64,000 nucleotides of DNA from Pseudomonas putida (GCF_028682635.1 NZ_JANHLK010000008.1:1-64000), one strand, 5' to 3'; shown: positions 1 through 9,640, numbered from the stretch's first letter. Notes: generated from the letters alone by a model not told the origin. Program-made: numbers and translations.

Positions 1-1
1 T

Positions 2-1531
2 GTGCGTGCTGGCGACGACACCTCGACTCCGGTACATGGCGGCGTGGGCAGCCAGATCAACGGCACCCATGGCTACCTGACCCTGGATGCAGCAGGCAAC
101 GCGCTGTACCACAGCTACCCGAACTCGGTGGGCGGGGCGGGTGCGAGTGATGTGTTCACCTACACCCTGCGCGACGGTGACGGTGATGAAAGCACCACCA
201 CGATCACCATCGACGTGAACAACAGCTGCATGGTGACGGCCCACGACAGCGGTGCGAGCGTCCACGAAAAAGCCTCGGAGCCCGCAAAAGGGGCAGACTT
301 TACCGGGACCAAACCGAACTACAGTGTCTCCGGCGACAATGCCGATATCGCCCGCAGCGCCTTCGTCGCGAATACGGCGGCCATGACCGCGGTCCTGGTG
401 GTCAGCGGAGCGCTGGGTGCGGTCAACGGTCACAACAGCGATGACCTGATCACCGTCAATCTCAAGCAGGGGGAAACCCTCAACCTGGATCACAACCTCA
501 CTGCCGGTCAGGTCAGCCTGGAGTACTCGATCAACGATGGCGCCTACACGCCCATCGCTGATGGCCAGACCCTTACGGCGAAGGAGGATGCGACCTATCA
601 CATCCACATCACCAACATCCCCGACGGTCCGGGCCCAGGCGCAAACAGCGCTGAAAACTACGAGTTGAAGATGACCGTCGATTACTCCGCGGCCAAGGAC
701 ACTGCGCCGGACCACAGCTACTCCGCCAGCGACCCCCATGGCGGCAGCGACAGCATCAGCTACCAGGCTGACCACATCCTCACCGGGACAGCGGGGGATG
801 ACGCGCTGGTCGCCGACACCGGCAACAACGAGCTGCACGGTGGAGCAGGCAACGACTTGCTCTACAGCGGACCGGGCAACGACCTGCTCGATGGCGGTAC
901 GGGCATCGACACCGCGAGCTATGCCCACGCCACCGCCGGGGTCACGGTCAATCTCGGCGAGAGCGGCGCACAGAACACCATCGGTGCCGGCACCGACACC
1001 CTGACCGCCATCGAAAACCTGACCGGCTCCAACTTCAATGACTCGCTCACCGGCGATCACAACAGCAACATCATCACCGGTGGCCTGGGTAACGACGTGC
1101 TCAACGGCGCGGGTGGCGACGACTTCCTGATCGGTGGATTGGGCAATAACACCCTCACCGGCGGAAGTGGCGCCGACACCTTCCAGTGGCTCAACGGCAA
1201 CAGCGGTCACGACGTCATCACCGACTTCACACCGGGTGCCGACAAGCTCGACCTGTCGCAACTGCTGCAAGGAGAGACCAACACCGCGGCTTCACTGGAT
1301 GACTACCTGCATTTCACCGTCAGCGGCAGCGGCGCGTCACTGGTGACCAGCATCGACGTCAGCGCCATGGCCGGCGCCGCGCCGAACCAGACCATCGACC
1401 TGGCCGGCGTCAACCTGGCCAGCCACTATGGGGTCATGCCGGGGGCGGGCGGGGTCGTTGGCTCAGCGGATGCGGCCACCATCATCAACGGCATGCTCAA
1501 TGACCATTCATTGAAGGTGGATACCGTGTGA
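2..1531 (+). CDS. lapA: Large RTX adhesin LapA, C-terminal end (5' truncated by window)
   Basis: The reading frame is open at the left edge, so only the last ~509 residues of a giant surface adhesin are present. The visible part starts in a cadherin-like/VCBS-type repeat (FTYTLRDGDGDESTTTITI), passes through an Asp/Asn-rich region, and ends in a block of RTX calcium-binding nonapeptides (GGAGNDLLYSGPGNDLLDGG, about residues 278-300, and more near 345-395). A C-terminal tail of the type read by type I secretion systems follows. In the Lap system the adhesin is secreted by LapBCE and held at the cell surface until LapG cleaves its N-terminus. The identity as LapA rather than another RTX adhesin such as MapA rests on the adjacent lapD and lapG. 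The N-terminal retention module and LapG site lie outside the window. Confidence 0.85.
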   Translation: MRAGDDTSTPVHGGVGSQINGTHGYLTLDAAGNALYHSYPNSVGGAGASDVFTYTLRDGDGDESTTTITIDVNNSCMVTAHDSGASVHEKASEPAKGADFTGTKPNYSVSGDNADIARSAFVANTAAMTAVLVVSGALGAVNGHNSDDLITVNLKQGETLNLDHNLTAGQVSLEYSINDGAYTPIADGQTLTAKEDATYHIHITNIPDGPGPGANSAENYELKMTVDYSAAKDTAPDHSYSASDPHGGSDSISYQADHILTGTAGDDALVADTGNNELHGGAGNDLLYSGPGNDLLDGGTGIDTASYAHATAGVTVNLGESGAQNTIGAGTDTLTAIENLTGSNFNDSLTGDHNSNIITGGLGNDVLNGAGGDDFLIGGLGNNTLTGGSGADTFQWLNGNSGHDVITDFTPGADKLDLSQLLQGETNTAASLDDYLHFTVSGSGASLVTSIDVSAMAGAAPNQTIDLAGVNLASHYGVMPGAGGVVGSADAATIINGMLNDHSLKVDTV

Positions 1532-1550
1532 CCTGAAAACCGCAATAAAA

Positions 1551-1590
1551 AAACCGCTCTTCCTGTGACAGGGGAGAGCGGTTTTTTTTG
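1551..1590. terminator. Bidirectional terminator between lapA and lapD
   Basis: Stem CCGCTCT (1554-1560) pairs with AGAGCGG (1575-1581), with an inner CCTG/CAGG stem. It is flanked by an A run on the left and a T run of eight on the right, so it can end transcripts from both converging genes. Confidence 0.9.
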
Positions 1591-1608
1591 CCTGCGACCG
1601 TCCGCAGA

Positions 1609-3549
1609 TCACATCGGCTGCGGCTCACCGATCAAGCGCCCCATCACGCCAAACACCCCCAATGCCCGGATCGCTTCCAGCTCCCCCTGGGTTTCCACTT
1701 TTTCTGCGATCAAGGGTAAGTCGATGCTGTGGGTCGTGCGGCAAACCGCCTCGATGAACAGCCGTTTATCATGCTCGGCATCGATGCCACGGATGTAGGC
1801 GCCGTCGATTTTAAGGTACGCCAGCCCCAGTTGCGTGAGGTTGCCGATCTGGCTGAAATGGCCGCCAAAATGCTGCAGCCCGATACGGTAACCGGTGGCG
1901 AGCAGGCTGTGGCTCAAGCGTTGCAACGGGTCTGGCGGAGGCAGTTGGCGCTCATCGATTTCCAGGGTCAGGAAGGGCGCCAGTTCCGGCAGGGATTCAA
2001 GCATGTCGAGGATCAGTTGCACCTGCGCCTGATCGCGCAAGGTGCTGCCGGACAGGCTCAATGCCAGGGGCATCCGGTTGATGACGAGGTATTCGAGGGT
2101 GGCTTCGAGCATCGCCAGGTCAAAGCGCGCCGACCAGCCAAACCGCTCGATCCACGGCAAGAACTGGCCGGCGGCGATCGCTTCGCCCTGTGGATCGAGC
2201 AGGCGTGCGAGGACCTTGTGATGCAGCACCTGACGAGTCTCGGCGCATAACACCACCGGTTGAAAATACAACTGCAGCTGGCCTTCGTTCAGGGCAGCGT
2301 CAAGCCAGGTGTGCCAGTGGTGTTGGGCCTGCTTTGGTGCGCTGTCGCTGTGGCCCAACACGGCCCAGGGGCGCTCGGGATGTTGCCGGGCTTCGTTCAG
2401 TGCCTGGTCAAGTTGATGCAGCACGTGGCTCGCCGGGTCGCCGGGATGGAAGGCGACGACGCCCAGATGGGCGACGGGCATGCAGTCACTGGCACCGGTG
2501 AGGCGCAGGTTTTCCAGGGTGGCGCTGAGCTCGGCAGCCAGGCGCGTTGCCTCCTCGGTATCGAGATCCGGTGCCAGCAGGCTGAATTCGCCACCGCGAT
2601 TGCGCGCTGCCAGCCAGGTGCGCCGTTGCGGTACCTGAGTCAGGCGCTTGAGCAAGTCGCCGACCGCGCCAATCAACGCATCGGTGCGTTGCCCGCCAAG
2701 GCGTTGATTGAGCCCGGCCAAATCGTTGAGCTGCAGCATCAGCAGATGACCGTCGCCATTTTGCTCGGAGATCCGCAATTGATCGGCCAGTTGTTCATCG
2801 AGCAATCGCCGGTTGGCCAGCCCTGTCAGGCTGTCCCGGTAGGACTCGCCGAGCAGTTTTTCACTGCGCGCCGCCTCTTCGGCGAACAGCGTCTTGAGCT
2901 TCTCGACCATCTGGTTCATCGCCAGCACCACGCGTTTCAACTCCGGTGTGCGCGGCAGCGTCGGCAAGCTGAGAAACTCGCGTTTGCTGATGGCGTCGGC
3001 CTGGCGAACCATGATGTCCAGCGGACGTAATTGCCGACGCAGCAGCCAGCCACCGAACACTGCACTGAGCAGCCCGCAGAGCAGCAACCAGACGAGGCTT
3101 CCCAGTGTGCTGTCCCAGAGTTTGGCCAGGGCGAACTGGGGATTGCTCAACACTTCAACGCGCGCCACCTGTTGCCAGCCACGGGTGATCAATGCATCGC
3201 CGCCCTCGGGGCGCAAATTCACCAGGTTGACGAACCAGCCGGGTACGCCGTCGATTTGCTCGGGGACGCTGCGCTGCACCAGCACCTGCCGATTCTCCAG
3301 GTGGGTGACGCGGATGTCGCTGTAATAGCCGCTGTCGAAAATCGAGCTGACCATCAACTCCATCATCGCCGGGTCGTCGACCTGGGTGGTCAAGGTCAGG
3401 CCCAGGGCGGTCGCGGCGTCCTGGGCATGGGCGCGCAACTGGCCCAGCGTTTGCTCGCGAGAGCTTTCCAGGCTGGCATAAAAACTGCCGCTGAACGCCA
3501 CCAGCAAGAACAGGCAGATGGCAAGAAACAACTGGTTGCGCAGTTTCAT
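1609..3549 (-). CDS. lapD: LapD, inner-membrane c-di-GMP receptor controlling adhesin release
   Basis: The protein is 646 residues. TM1 is near 6-26, followed by a periplasmic LapD/MoxY-type domain containing W125 in GW, TM2 (about 151-170), a HAMP region, a GGDEF domain and an EAL domain. The GGDEF site reads RGGEF (318-322). The EAL signature is replaced by KVLAR (445-449), so the protein is expected to bind rather than turn over c-di-GMP, as established for LapD. When bound to c-di-GMP, LapD sequesters the periplasmic protease LapG and keeps LapA on the surface. The gene lies 22 bp downstream of lapG on the same strand and converges with lapA across a shared terminator. W125 matches the residue known to matter in the LapD output domain. 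Confidence 0.95.
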   Translation of the reverse strand: MKLRNQLFLAICLFLLVAFSGSFYASLESSREQTLGQLRAHAQDAATALGLTLTTQVDDPAMMELMVSSIFDSGYYSDIRVTHLENRQVLVQRSVPEQIDGVPGWFVNLVNLRPEGGDALITRGWQQVARVEVLSNPQFALAKLWDSTLGSLVWLLLCGLLSAVFGGWLLRRQLRPLDIMVRQADAISKREFLSLPTLPRTPELKRVVLAMNQMVEKLKTLFAEEAARSEKLLGESYRDSLTGLANRRLLDEQLADQLRISEQNGDGHLLMLQLNDLAGLNQRLGGQRTDALIGAVGDLLKRLTQVPQRRTWLAARNRGGEFSLLAPDLDTEEATRLAAELSATLENLRLTGASDCMPVAHLGVVAFHPGDPASHVLHQLDQALNEARQHPERPWAVLGHSDSAPKQAQHHWHTWLDAALNEGQLQLYFQPVVLCAETRQVLHHKVLARLLDPQGEAIAAGQFLPWIERFGWSARFDLAMLEATLEYLVINRMPLALSLSGSTLRDQAQVQLILDMLESLPELAPFLTLEIDERQLPPPDPLQRLSHSLLATGYRIGLQHFGGHFSQIGNLTQLGLAYLKIDGAYIRGIDAEHDKRLFIEAVCRTTHSIDLPLIAEKVETQGELEAIRALGVFGVMGRLIGEPQPM

Positions 3550-3571
3550 CGAGCGCTCCTTGGCGTGGCGA

Positions 3572-4279
3572 CTAACCGTCGCCGACGGCGAATCCTTCGG
3601 TTTGCATTTTTTTCAGGACGTCTTGCCAGCGCGACAGTTTTTTCGAGTCGCCGCTGCGCGGGTGGCCAGGTTTGCCGGGCAGGTACAGGCCTTCGGCGTT
3701 GAAGGCATACACCGGCAACAGGTCCTTGCGCTGCGAGGCGGGGCGGATTTCGCCGATCAGGTTGTCGAGCACCAGCGGTTCGGCGCCAGGGCTGCTGTAA
3801 TAGGTCAGCACCATGTGCGCCTGGTTCTGTTTCAGGGCCTTGACGTAGGTAATGCGCAGCTTGTCGCTGGGAATGCCCAGCTGGCGCAGGCTGAAATATT
3901 TCGCCAGGGCATAGTCTTCGCAATCGCCCGCGGCCTTGATCAGCGCCTCGACGGGCGTGGCCCAGTAATCGGCCTGGCGCCAGAGGCGGGCGTCGTCCTG
4001 GAAATCCAGCTGCTGGTTGAAGAAGCGATTGACCGCAGTTAATTGCTCCAGCTCGGGCAGGTTGCGTTCACCTTGCAGCATTTCACTCCAGGGTTGGAGA
4101 CGTCCCTGGGTCGGCCCCAGGCTGGCATAGCGCTTTTGTGCGGTATGCGAAATCTGCGCGAAATCCCAGGCGGGCCAGGCGCTGGCAAGCCCGGCCAGGG
4201 GAAAACTGGCCAGCAGCAGCCATCCGCCAAACCGAAGTCGGAGTGTTGGCCATCCTGGACTACCCGGACTGCGCGGCAT
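3572..4279 (-). CDS. lapG: LapG, periplasmic calcium-dependent cysteine protease
   Basis: The protein is 235 residues and belongs to the bacterial transglutaminase-like cysteine protease family (BTLCP, formerly DUF920). An N-terminal hydrophobic stretch (about 18-34) looks like an export signal. The catalytic triad is visible as C120 in GDCEDYA, H155 in QAHMVL and D172 in LDNL, with the order and spacing of characterised LapG. LapG removes the N-terminus of LapA when LapD releases it at low c-di-GMP, which frees the adhesin from the cell. The gene precedes lapD in what looks like a two-gene operon. The protein is somewhat shorter than the ~251-residue LapG I recall, so the true start may differ slightly. 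Confidence 0.93.
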   Translation of the reverse strand: MPRSPGSPGWPTLRLRFGGWLLLASFPLAGLASAWPAWDFAQISHTAQKRYASLGPTQGRLQPWSEMLQGERNLPELEQLTAVNRFFNQQLDFQDDARLWRQADYWATPVEALIKAAGDCEDYALAKYFSLRQLGIPSDKLRITYVKALKQNQAHMVLTYYSSPGAEPLVLDNLIGEIRPASQRKDLLPVYAFNAEGLYLPGKPGHPRSGDSKKLSRWQDVLKKMQTEGFAVGDG

Positions 4280-4354
4280 GACTGGCTGCTCGAGTGCAGA
4301 GACCTGAAGTCTAGGTGGTGGTCGGGTCAGCGTCGACCTGCAGGCGGGGGAATC

Positions 4355-4750
4355 TCAGGACTTGTGCAGGGTTTTCTGCTTGAGGATGTACAGGGTCACC
4401 AGCACCGCACTGGTCAGCATGAACGCCCGCGCCCAGGGCATCGGCACCAGGTAGCAGGAGAACAGGATGCTGGCCCACATCAGGCCAATGGCATAGACCT
4501 TGCCCTTGAGCGGAATGCCATTACCTTCGAGGTAGTCACGAATCCACGGCCCGAGCCGCGGGTGATTGACCAGCCACTGATAGAAACGCGGCGAACTGCG
4601 GGCGAAACAGGCAGCCGCCAGCAACAGGAAGGGTGTGGTGGGCAGCACCGGCAGGAAAATCCCGATCACCCCCAGCGCCACGCTCAGCCAGCCGATGGCC
4701 AGCAGCACGTAGCGCAACATCAGGGAGCGGTTGCCTATGGGGTTGTCCAT
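4355..4750 (-). CDS. DUF454 (YbaN-like) small inner-membrane protein
   Basis: The protein is 131 residues with the YbaN/DUF454 pattern: a first hydrophobic segment ending in FLPVLPTTPFLLLAAACFARSS, a conserved soluble stretch (NHPRLGPWIRDYLEG), and two further hydrophobic segments near the C-terminus. The family has no assigned biochemical role. The gene lies just downstream of the YecA-like gene on the same strand with a 10-bp gap, so the two are probably co-transcribed. Nothing in the sequence points to a substrate or partner. Confidence 0.8.
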   Translation of the reverse strand: MDNPIGNRSLMLRYVLLAIGWLSVALGVIGIFLPVLPTTPFLLLAAACFARSSPRFYQWLVNHPRLGPWIRDYLEGNGIPLKGKVYAIGLMWASILFSCYLVPMPWARAFMLTSAVLVTLYILKQKTLHKS

Positions 4751-4760
4751 AGGCGGGACC

Positions 4761-5348
4761 TTAGTGATGGCGTGGCTTGAGGATCGCCGGTTTTTCGTCT
4801 GGTGCGTTGCACAGCAGGTACAGCGCAGTCAGGGCTTCCGGGATCTGCACGATCATGTCGTCCATCAGGTTGGCGTCGGCGGCGATGTCGGAGAACTCCG
4901 GTTGCTCGTCGAACAGGCCCGAACCGACCATGATCGGCAGGAGCATTTCGCTGACTTCGTCTTCGGCGGTTTCGAACCAGGCTTCTTCGCGCAGGAACAC
5001 GCCTTCCATGAAACCGATGCACCAGCCGCGCAGTTCGGAATCATCCGGATCGTCGCCCAGGTCGAGGTCGCACGGCAGTTCGAACTCTTCATCGGAGGCC
5101 AGCTGGCGGGCGATGTGAGCCTTGAGGCCGATCAGCGTGGCTTCGATTTCTTCGCGTTGGGCTTCGCCGCTGTAGTGCGGCTCTTCGGCGAAGAGGGCGT
5201 CGATCCATTCACGGTCGGGAACGTCTTCGGAACAGATCGACAGCGCGGTGAGGTAGCCGTGGGCGGCCACGTAGTCCAGCGCCTCGTCATGCAGTTCATC
5301 GGCGTCGAGGAAGACTTGCAGGCGGGTTAGTTGCTCAGCGAAGGACAT
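4761..5348 (-). CDS. UPF0149/YecA-family acidic protein
   Basis: The protein is 195 residues starting [15 protein letters not shown]. It is strongly acidic, with the UPF0149 core ([18 protein letters not shown] near residues 112-129). It lacks the C-terminal SEC-C zinc motif seen in some YecA proteins and ends in PAILKPRHH. Upstream in-frame codons exist, but the start at 5348 gives the canonical N-terminus and has a purine-rich AAGG upstream. The family is widespread in gammaproteobacteria and its function is not established. The gene is divergent from recQ across a 307-bp gap and leads into the DUF454 gene. Confidence 0.8.
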   Translation of the reverse strand: MSFAEQLTRLQVFLDADELHDEALDYVAAHGYLTALSICSEDVPDREWIDALFAEEPHYSGEAQREEIEATLIGLKAHIARQLASDEEFELPCDLDLGDDPDDSELRGWCIGFMEGVFLREEAWFETAEDEVSEMLLPIMVGSGLFDEQPEFSDIAADANLMDDMIVQIPEALTALYLLCNAPDEKPAILKPRHH

Positions 5349-5655
5349 TAAAGGGCTACCTTGGGGAATATTCGATGCGGGAATTCTAGGCCTTCTTGAG
5401 CGCTTGGGCCAGCCGCGCGGCATATTTGCCCCTCTTGGATGCAGCATTCCCTGTCGGGGGGCATCTTCATCCGCTCTTATCAGCGGTGCCCTGCGCGAGG
5501 GAGGGCTCGGGTATACTCGCGCGTTTTGTGATGCCCTGCTGGCGTCATGGCTGAAATGTGAAGCGACATGTAATGCGCACTTACGATTTGTCGGTGCAAA
5601 GTTGCGGGTTCTGCACCAGCCTTGCAGGGATGTTTCGGTGATTTTTGGAGTTTTT
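5349..5655. promoter_or_regulatory. Divergent intergenic region between the YecA-like gene and recQ
   Basis: This is a 307-bp gap with no supported gene. A good -10 hexamer TATACT lies at 5512-5517 facing recQ, but no convincing -35 is seen at the expected distance. The open frame upstream of recQ through this region has no recognisable protein similarity. No LexA-type CTG-N10-CAG site was seen. Confidence 0.35.
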
Positions 5656-7782
5656 ATGCTCGAACAGGCTCAGCGCGTCCTCAAGGACATCTTCGGCTAC
5701 GACAGTTTCCGTGGCCGCCAGGGTGCAATCATTGAGCGCGTGGCTAGTGGCGGCGATGCCCTGGTCCTGATGCCTACCGGTGGGGGTAAATCCCTGTGCT
5801 TCCAGGTGCCGGCGCTGCTGCGCGACGGCCTGGCGGTCGTGGTTTCGCCGCTGATCGCGCTGATGGACGATCAGGTCGCGACCCTGGAAGAACTGGGTGT
5901 GGCCGCCGCGGCATTGAACTCCACGCTCAGTGCCGAGCAACAGCGTGACCTGGCGGCAAGGATCCGCCGCGGTGAAGTGAAAATGCTCTACCTCGCGCCC
6001 GAGCGTCTGGTGCAGCCGCGCATGCTGAGCTTCCTGCAAGGGCTGAACATCTCGCTGTTCGCCATTGACGAAGCCCACTGCGTGTCCCAATGGGGCCATG
6101 ACTTCCGCCCGGAATACCTGCAACTGGGCCAGTTGGCGGAACTGTTCCCCGACGTACCGCGCATCGCCCTGACCGCCACCGCCGACAAGCGAACCCGGGA
6201 AGAGATCGTCACCCGCCTGCACCTGCAGAATGCCGAGCGCTTCCTGTCGAGTTTCGACCGGCCGAACATTTTTTATCGCATCGTGCCCAAGGAGCAGCCG
6301 CGCAAGCAGTTGCTGGCGTTCCTCACCGAGCGTCGCAGCGATGCCGGTATCGTCTATTGCCTGTCGCGCAAGAAAGTCGAGGAAGTGGCGACCTTCCTCA
6401 GCGAGCAAGGCTTCCCGGCGCTGCCGTATCACGCCGGCCTGCCCAACGACCTGCGGGCCCACAACCAGAAACGCTTCCTCAACGAGGAAGGCCTGATCAT
6501 GGTCGCTACCGTGGCCTTTGGCATGGGCATCGACAAGCCCAACGTGCGCTTTGTCGCACACCTCGACTTGCCGAAGTCGCTTGAGGCCTATTACCAGGAA
6601 ACCGGGCGCGGCGGACGAGACGGTTTGCCCGCCGATGCCTGGATGGCCTATGGCTTGCAGGACGTGGTGATGCTCAAGCAGATGCTGCAGAACTCCGAAG
6701 GGGACGAGCGCCACAAGCGTCTTGAGCAACACAAGCTCGATGCCATGCTCTCGCTGTGCGAGGAAACCCGCTGCCGTCGCCAGACGCTGCTGGCCTACTT
6801 TGACGAAGACATGCCAGAGCCCTGCGGCCATTGCGACAACTGTGTCGATGGCGTGCAGACCTGGGACGCCACCGAACCCGCCCGTCAGGCCCTTTCGGCG
6901 ATCTACCGCACCGGCCAGCGCTACGGCGTCGGGCACCTGGTGGATGTCCTGCTGGGCAAGGACAACGAAAAGGTGCGCAGCTTCGGGCACCAGCACCTTT
7001 CGGTGTACGGGGTCGGCAAGGCGATGTCCGAAGGCGAGTGGCGTTCGCTGTTCCGCCAGTTGGTGGCTCGCGGCCTGGCCGACATCGACCTGGAAGGCTA
7101 CGGCGGCCTGCGCCTGAGCGACACCTGCCGTCCGCTGCTCAAAGGCGAAGTGACCCTGGAACTGCGTCGCGACCTGAAGGCGCAAACCACTGCCAAGAGC
7201 AGCAAGAGCCAGGCGAGCCAGCTGGTGCGTGGCGAAGAGCGCGAACAGTGGGAAGCCCTGCGTGCCCTGCGGCGCAAGCTGGCCGAAGAACACGGCGTAC
7301 CGCCGTACGTCATTTTCCCCGACTCGACCTTGCTGGAAATGCTGCGCAGCCAACCGACCTCGCTGGCGCAAATGGCCCGGGTCAGTGGCGTCGGCGCCCG
7401 CAAGCTGGAGCGTTATGGCGAGGCGTTCCTCGAAGTGCTCGGTGGCCAGGTCGAGGCACCGAAAGTTGTCGCAGACCTGCGCCACGAGCTGATCACCCTG
7501 GCCCGTGCCGGCATGACGCCGTTGCAGATCGCCGGTCAGTTGCAATGCTCGGAAAAGAACGTCTACACCCTGCTCGCCGAGGCGATCGGCAAGCAGCAGT
7601 TGTCGCTGGAGCAGGCGCTGGACTTGCCGGAGGACTTGATGGGCGAAGTCCAGGACGCGTTCCTCGACGGAGAGGGCGAACTGCCGCCGGTAGCGGAAAT
7701 TTCCGCGCTGTTTGCAGGGAGGGTGCCCGAAGGGGTCCTGTACTGTATTCGGGCGGCTTTGCAGTCCGAATTCGAACTTTGA
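5656..7782 (+). CDS. recQ: ATP-dependent DNA helicase RecQ
   Basis: The 708-residue superfamily 2 helicase starts [20 protein letters not shown]. Helicase motifs are in order: motif 0 (FRGRQGAII), Walker A (MPTGGGKS), the DEAH box ([19 protein letters not shown]), motif III (ALTATAD), and motifs V-VI ([26 protein letters not shown]). A cysteine-rich RQC zinc module (CGHCDNC) and an HRDC domain near residues 530-600 follow. RecQ unwinds DNA 3'-5' in recombination and stalled-fork repair. The ATG at 5656 was chosen because it gives the standard N-terminus and full family length, and GGAG lies just upstream. A longer upstream frame adds ~84 residues with no similarity to the family. Confidence 0.96.
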   Translation: MLEQAQRVLKDIFGYDSFRGRQGAIIERVASGGDALVLMPTGGGKSLCFQVPALLRDGLAVVVSPLIALMDDQVATLEELGVAAAALNSTLSAEQQRDLAARIRRGEVKMLYLAPERLVQPRMLSFLQGLNISLFAIDEAHCVSQWGHDFRPEYLQLGQLAELFPDVPRIALTATADKRTREEIVTRLHLQNAERFLSSFDRPNIFYRIVPKEQPRKQLLAFLTERRSDAGIVYCLSRKKVEEVATFLSEQGFPALPYHAGLPNDLRAHNQKRFLNEEGLIMVATVAFGMGIDKPNVRFVAHLDLPKSLEAYYQETGRGGRDGLPADAWMAYGLQDVVMLKQMLQNSEGDERHKRLEQHKLDAMLSLCEETRCRRQTLLAYFDEDMPEPCGHCDNCVDGVQTWDATEPARQALSAIYRTGQRYGVGHLVDVLLGKDNEKVRSFGHQHLSVYGVGKAMSEGEWRSLFRQLVARGLADIDLEGYGGLRLSDTCRPLLKGEVTLELRRDLKAQTTAKSSKSQASQLVRGEEREQWEALRALRRKLAEEHGVPPYVIFPDSTLLEMLRSQPTSLAQMARVSGVGARKLERYGEAFLEVLGGQVEAPKVVADLRHELITLARAGMTPLQIAGQLQCSEKNVYTLLAEAIGKQQLSLEQALDLPEDLMGEVQDAFLDGEGELPPVAEISALFAGRVPEGVLYCIRAALQSEFEL

Positions 7783-7821
7783 ATGACCAGCCTCATTGAT
7801 GTAACGATTCAGTACAGAACA

Positions 7822-7868
7822 AGCCTTGCCTCCAGCCAAGGCTCATGCTTAGCTGACTAATTATTAGT
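7822..7868 (+). promoter_or_regulatory. Palindromic operator candidate ahead of the marR-type gene
   Basis: A perfect AT-rich palindrome, ACTAAT-T-ATTAGT (7856-7868), lies 34 bp before the MarR start. Short AT-rich palindromes of this kind are typical MarR-family autoregulation sites. Just upstream (from about 7822) AGCCTTG/CAAGGCT can form a 7-bp hairpin after recQ, without a T run. Confidence 0.45.
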
Positions 7869-7902
7869 ATTTCTCTTATTTCAGTCTGATCATGAGTGTT
7901 TT

Positions 7903-8337
7903 ATGTCGTTGACCGATCAACACCGTTTTGGCATGCAGTTGGCACAAATGTCCCGTGGCTGGCGCGCCGAGCTCGACCGCCGCCTTGCCGGACTTGGCCT
8001 GTCCCAGGCCCGCTGGCTGGTGCTGCTGCACCTGGCGCGCTTCGAGCAAGCCCCGACCCAGCGTGAGCTGGCGCAAAGCGTCGGCGTCGAGGGACCAACC
8101 CTGGCGCGGCTGCTCGACAGTCTGGAAAGCCAGGGCCTGGTGCAACGCCAGGCGGTGGTGGAAGACCGTCGGGCGAAAAAAATTGTGCTTTGCGCGCCGG
8201 CGCTGCCCCTGATCGAACAAATTGAAACCATTGCCACCCAGCTGCGTCATGAACTCTTCGAAGGTGTCGATGAGGCGGACGTAAAGGTCTGCATGCGTGT
8301 TCACGGGCACATCCTGGCCAACCTCGAAAAATCCTGA
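7903..8337 (+). CDS. MarR/SlyA-family transcriptional regulator
   Basis: The protein is 144 residues with a winged helix-turn-helix: the recognition helix region is TQRELAQSVGVEGPTLARLLDSLESQGLVQRQ (about 50-80), followed by the wing EDRRAKKIVL. Hydrophobic helices at both ends fit a dimer interface. Size and layout match SlyA-like MarR proteins, which often bind AT-rich palindromes and respond to small aromatic ligands. The gene stands alone between recQ and a FimV-like gene. The target is not evident, although the palindrome at 7856-7868 suggests autoregulation. Confidence 0.85.
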   Translation: MSLTDQHRFGMQLAQMSRGWRAELDRRLAGLGLSQARWLVLLHLARFEQAPTQRELAQSVGVEGPTLARLLDSLESQGLVQRQAVVEDRRAKKIVLCAPALPLIEQIETIATQLRHELFEGVDEADVKVCMRVHGHILANLEKS

Positions 8338-8348
8338 GACACAACCTC

Positions 8349-8432
8349 CCGCCCAGGCTTTTGAGCCAGGGCATTGGGCGGACTATAAGAACTAGTCGGC
8401 AATATCGTGTTCGTACCGCAGGTGCGAACACG
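8349..8432 (+). promoter_or_regulatory. Two hairpins between marR and the FimV-like gene
   Basis: CCGCCCA (8349-8355) pairs with TGGGCGG (8375-8381) around an inner GGCT/AGCC stem, and could end the marR transcript. A second, long hairpin pairs CGTGTTCGTACC (8406-8417) with GGTGCGAACACG (8421-8432), twelve pairs including one T-G. It lies 35 bp before the FimV-like start and has no T run. Confidence 0.5.
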
Positions 8433-8467
8433 TGCAGATTGGTTTTTGGTTTACCTAAGGGATGTTC

Positions 8468-9640
8468 ATGCTCCAGAGTCGGCTATTGGTTGTACGGTAT
8501 GGCGCCAGGCTGTTGCTGGCCTGTGCCGCTGTTACTTATTCGGCCTGGGTGCCGGCGTTGGGCCTCGGTGAAATCACCCTGCACTCGGCACTGAATCAGC
8601 CGCTGCGCGCGGAGATCGCCCTGGTGGATGCCGCCGCAGTGGCTGAGGGCGAGCTGTCGGTCAGCCTGGCGACGGCGGACGAGTTCAGCCGCGCCGGCGT
8701 CGAGCGCGTGGCCTTCCTCAACGACCTGACATTCACGCCCATCCTGCGGGGCAATCGCAGCCTGGTCCGGGTCAGCTCCAACAAACCGGTCAAGGAACCC
8801 TACCTGGATTTTCTGGTGCAACTCGACCAGCCCAATGGCCGCGTGTTGCGCGAGTACACCGTGCTGATCGATCCTCCAGGTGCGGAAAACCTGGCACCGA
8901 TCAGTGATGAACCAGCGGTGAACCGTCCCTCTTCAGCATTCCCGAGTGTCGAGCCGGCAGTCGCACCATTACCTGCACGCACGGAATCGGCGGCAAGGCC
9001 TGTCGCCGATCCCCTGGCTGAACAACTGGCCGCCAGCGTCCTGCACAACCAACAGTTGCAGGCGAGCGTCGATGAACTCAACGTGAAACTTCAGGCCCGG
9101 GACGAGCAGATCGCCGTTGAGAAAAAGCAGGTCGCCGAGTTGCAAGCCCGATTGGCCGAGGTCAAGCAGGCACCCACGGAACCTGTTGCGTCGGTTGACG
9201 TGGCGCCAGCGCCAGTGGCGGAGCCTGGGTCGAACTGGCTAGCGATCGGAGGGTTGCTGGCGCTGGTGGCGTTGGCGTTACTGCTGGTGCGGGTTCGTCG
9301 GCAAAGACAGCAGGACCAGGTATCGCTGGAACCATCGCAACCAGACCCGCAGCCCGATGGGCAGAGCCTTCAGGAAGTGCCCGTCCGCCAATCGCCATTG
9401 CAACCTCTTGCGCCGGTTGTGCTTGCAGCACCGGTACTTTTGCCCCTGGTGACGCCATCGCCGCCATTACCCTTCGATGAGTTCCAGCTGAATCTGGACG
9501 ACTTGTCGATGGAAACGAACTGGGATCTGGGCCCGATGGACCCTTCTCCTACCGCCGAGCAGCCGCCGAAAGCGCCAGCGCTGCCCGAGCCTGAGATTGA
9601 ATGGGTAATCGAACCCGCCGAACCGGGTAACAGGCAGTAA
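8468..9640 (+). CDS. Short FimV-like protein (FimV N-terminal domain, one membrane segment)
   Basis: The protein is about 390 residues. A signal peptide (about 1-33) is followed by the conserved FimV N-terminal domain (LGEITLHSALNQPLRAEI, then PYLDFLVQL and REYTVLIDPP, about 34-140). A Pro/Ala-rich linker, a coiled coil (about 175-230), one membrane helix (NWLAIGGLLALVALALLLV, about 256-274) and a Pro-rich cytoplasmic tail complete it. Full FimV proteins are far longer, with a LysM domain and a C-terminal TPR region; neither is seen here. Of the two ATGs at 8462 and 8468, the second is preferred because AAGGG ends at 8461. FimV proteins act in polar organisation and type IV pili, but the role of this short paralogue is unknown. 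Confidence 0.75.
   Translation: MLQSRLLVVRYGARLLLACAAVTYSAWVPALGLGEITLHSALNQPLRAEIALVDAAAVAEGELSVSLATADEFSRAGVERVAFLNDLTFTPILRGNRSLVRVSSNKPVKEPYLDFLVQLDQPNGRVLREYTVLIDPPGAENLAPISDEPAVNRPSSAFPSVEPAVAPLPARTESAARPVADPLAEQLAASVLHNQQLQASVDELNVKLQARDEQIAVEKKQVAELQARLAEVKQAPTEPVASVDVAPAPVAEPGSNWLAIGGLLALVALALLLVRVRRQRQQDQVSLEPSQPDPQPDGQSLQEVPVRQSPLQPLAPVVLAAPVLLPLVTPSPPLPFDEFQLNLDDLSMETNWDLGPMDPSPTAEQPPKAPALPEPEIEWVIEPAEPGNRQ

Noticed and set aside
5581..7839. 752-codon minus-strand frame opposite recQ
   Set aside because: It is antisense to a clear, complete RecQ with all helicase motifs, and its residues look like reverse-complement bias.
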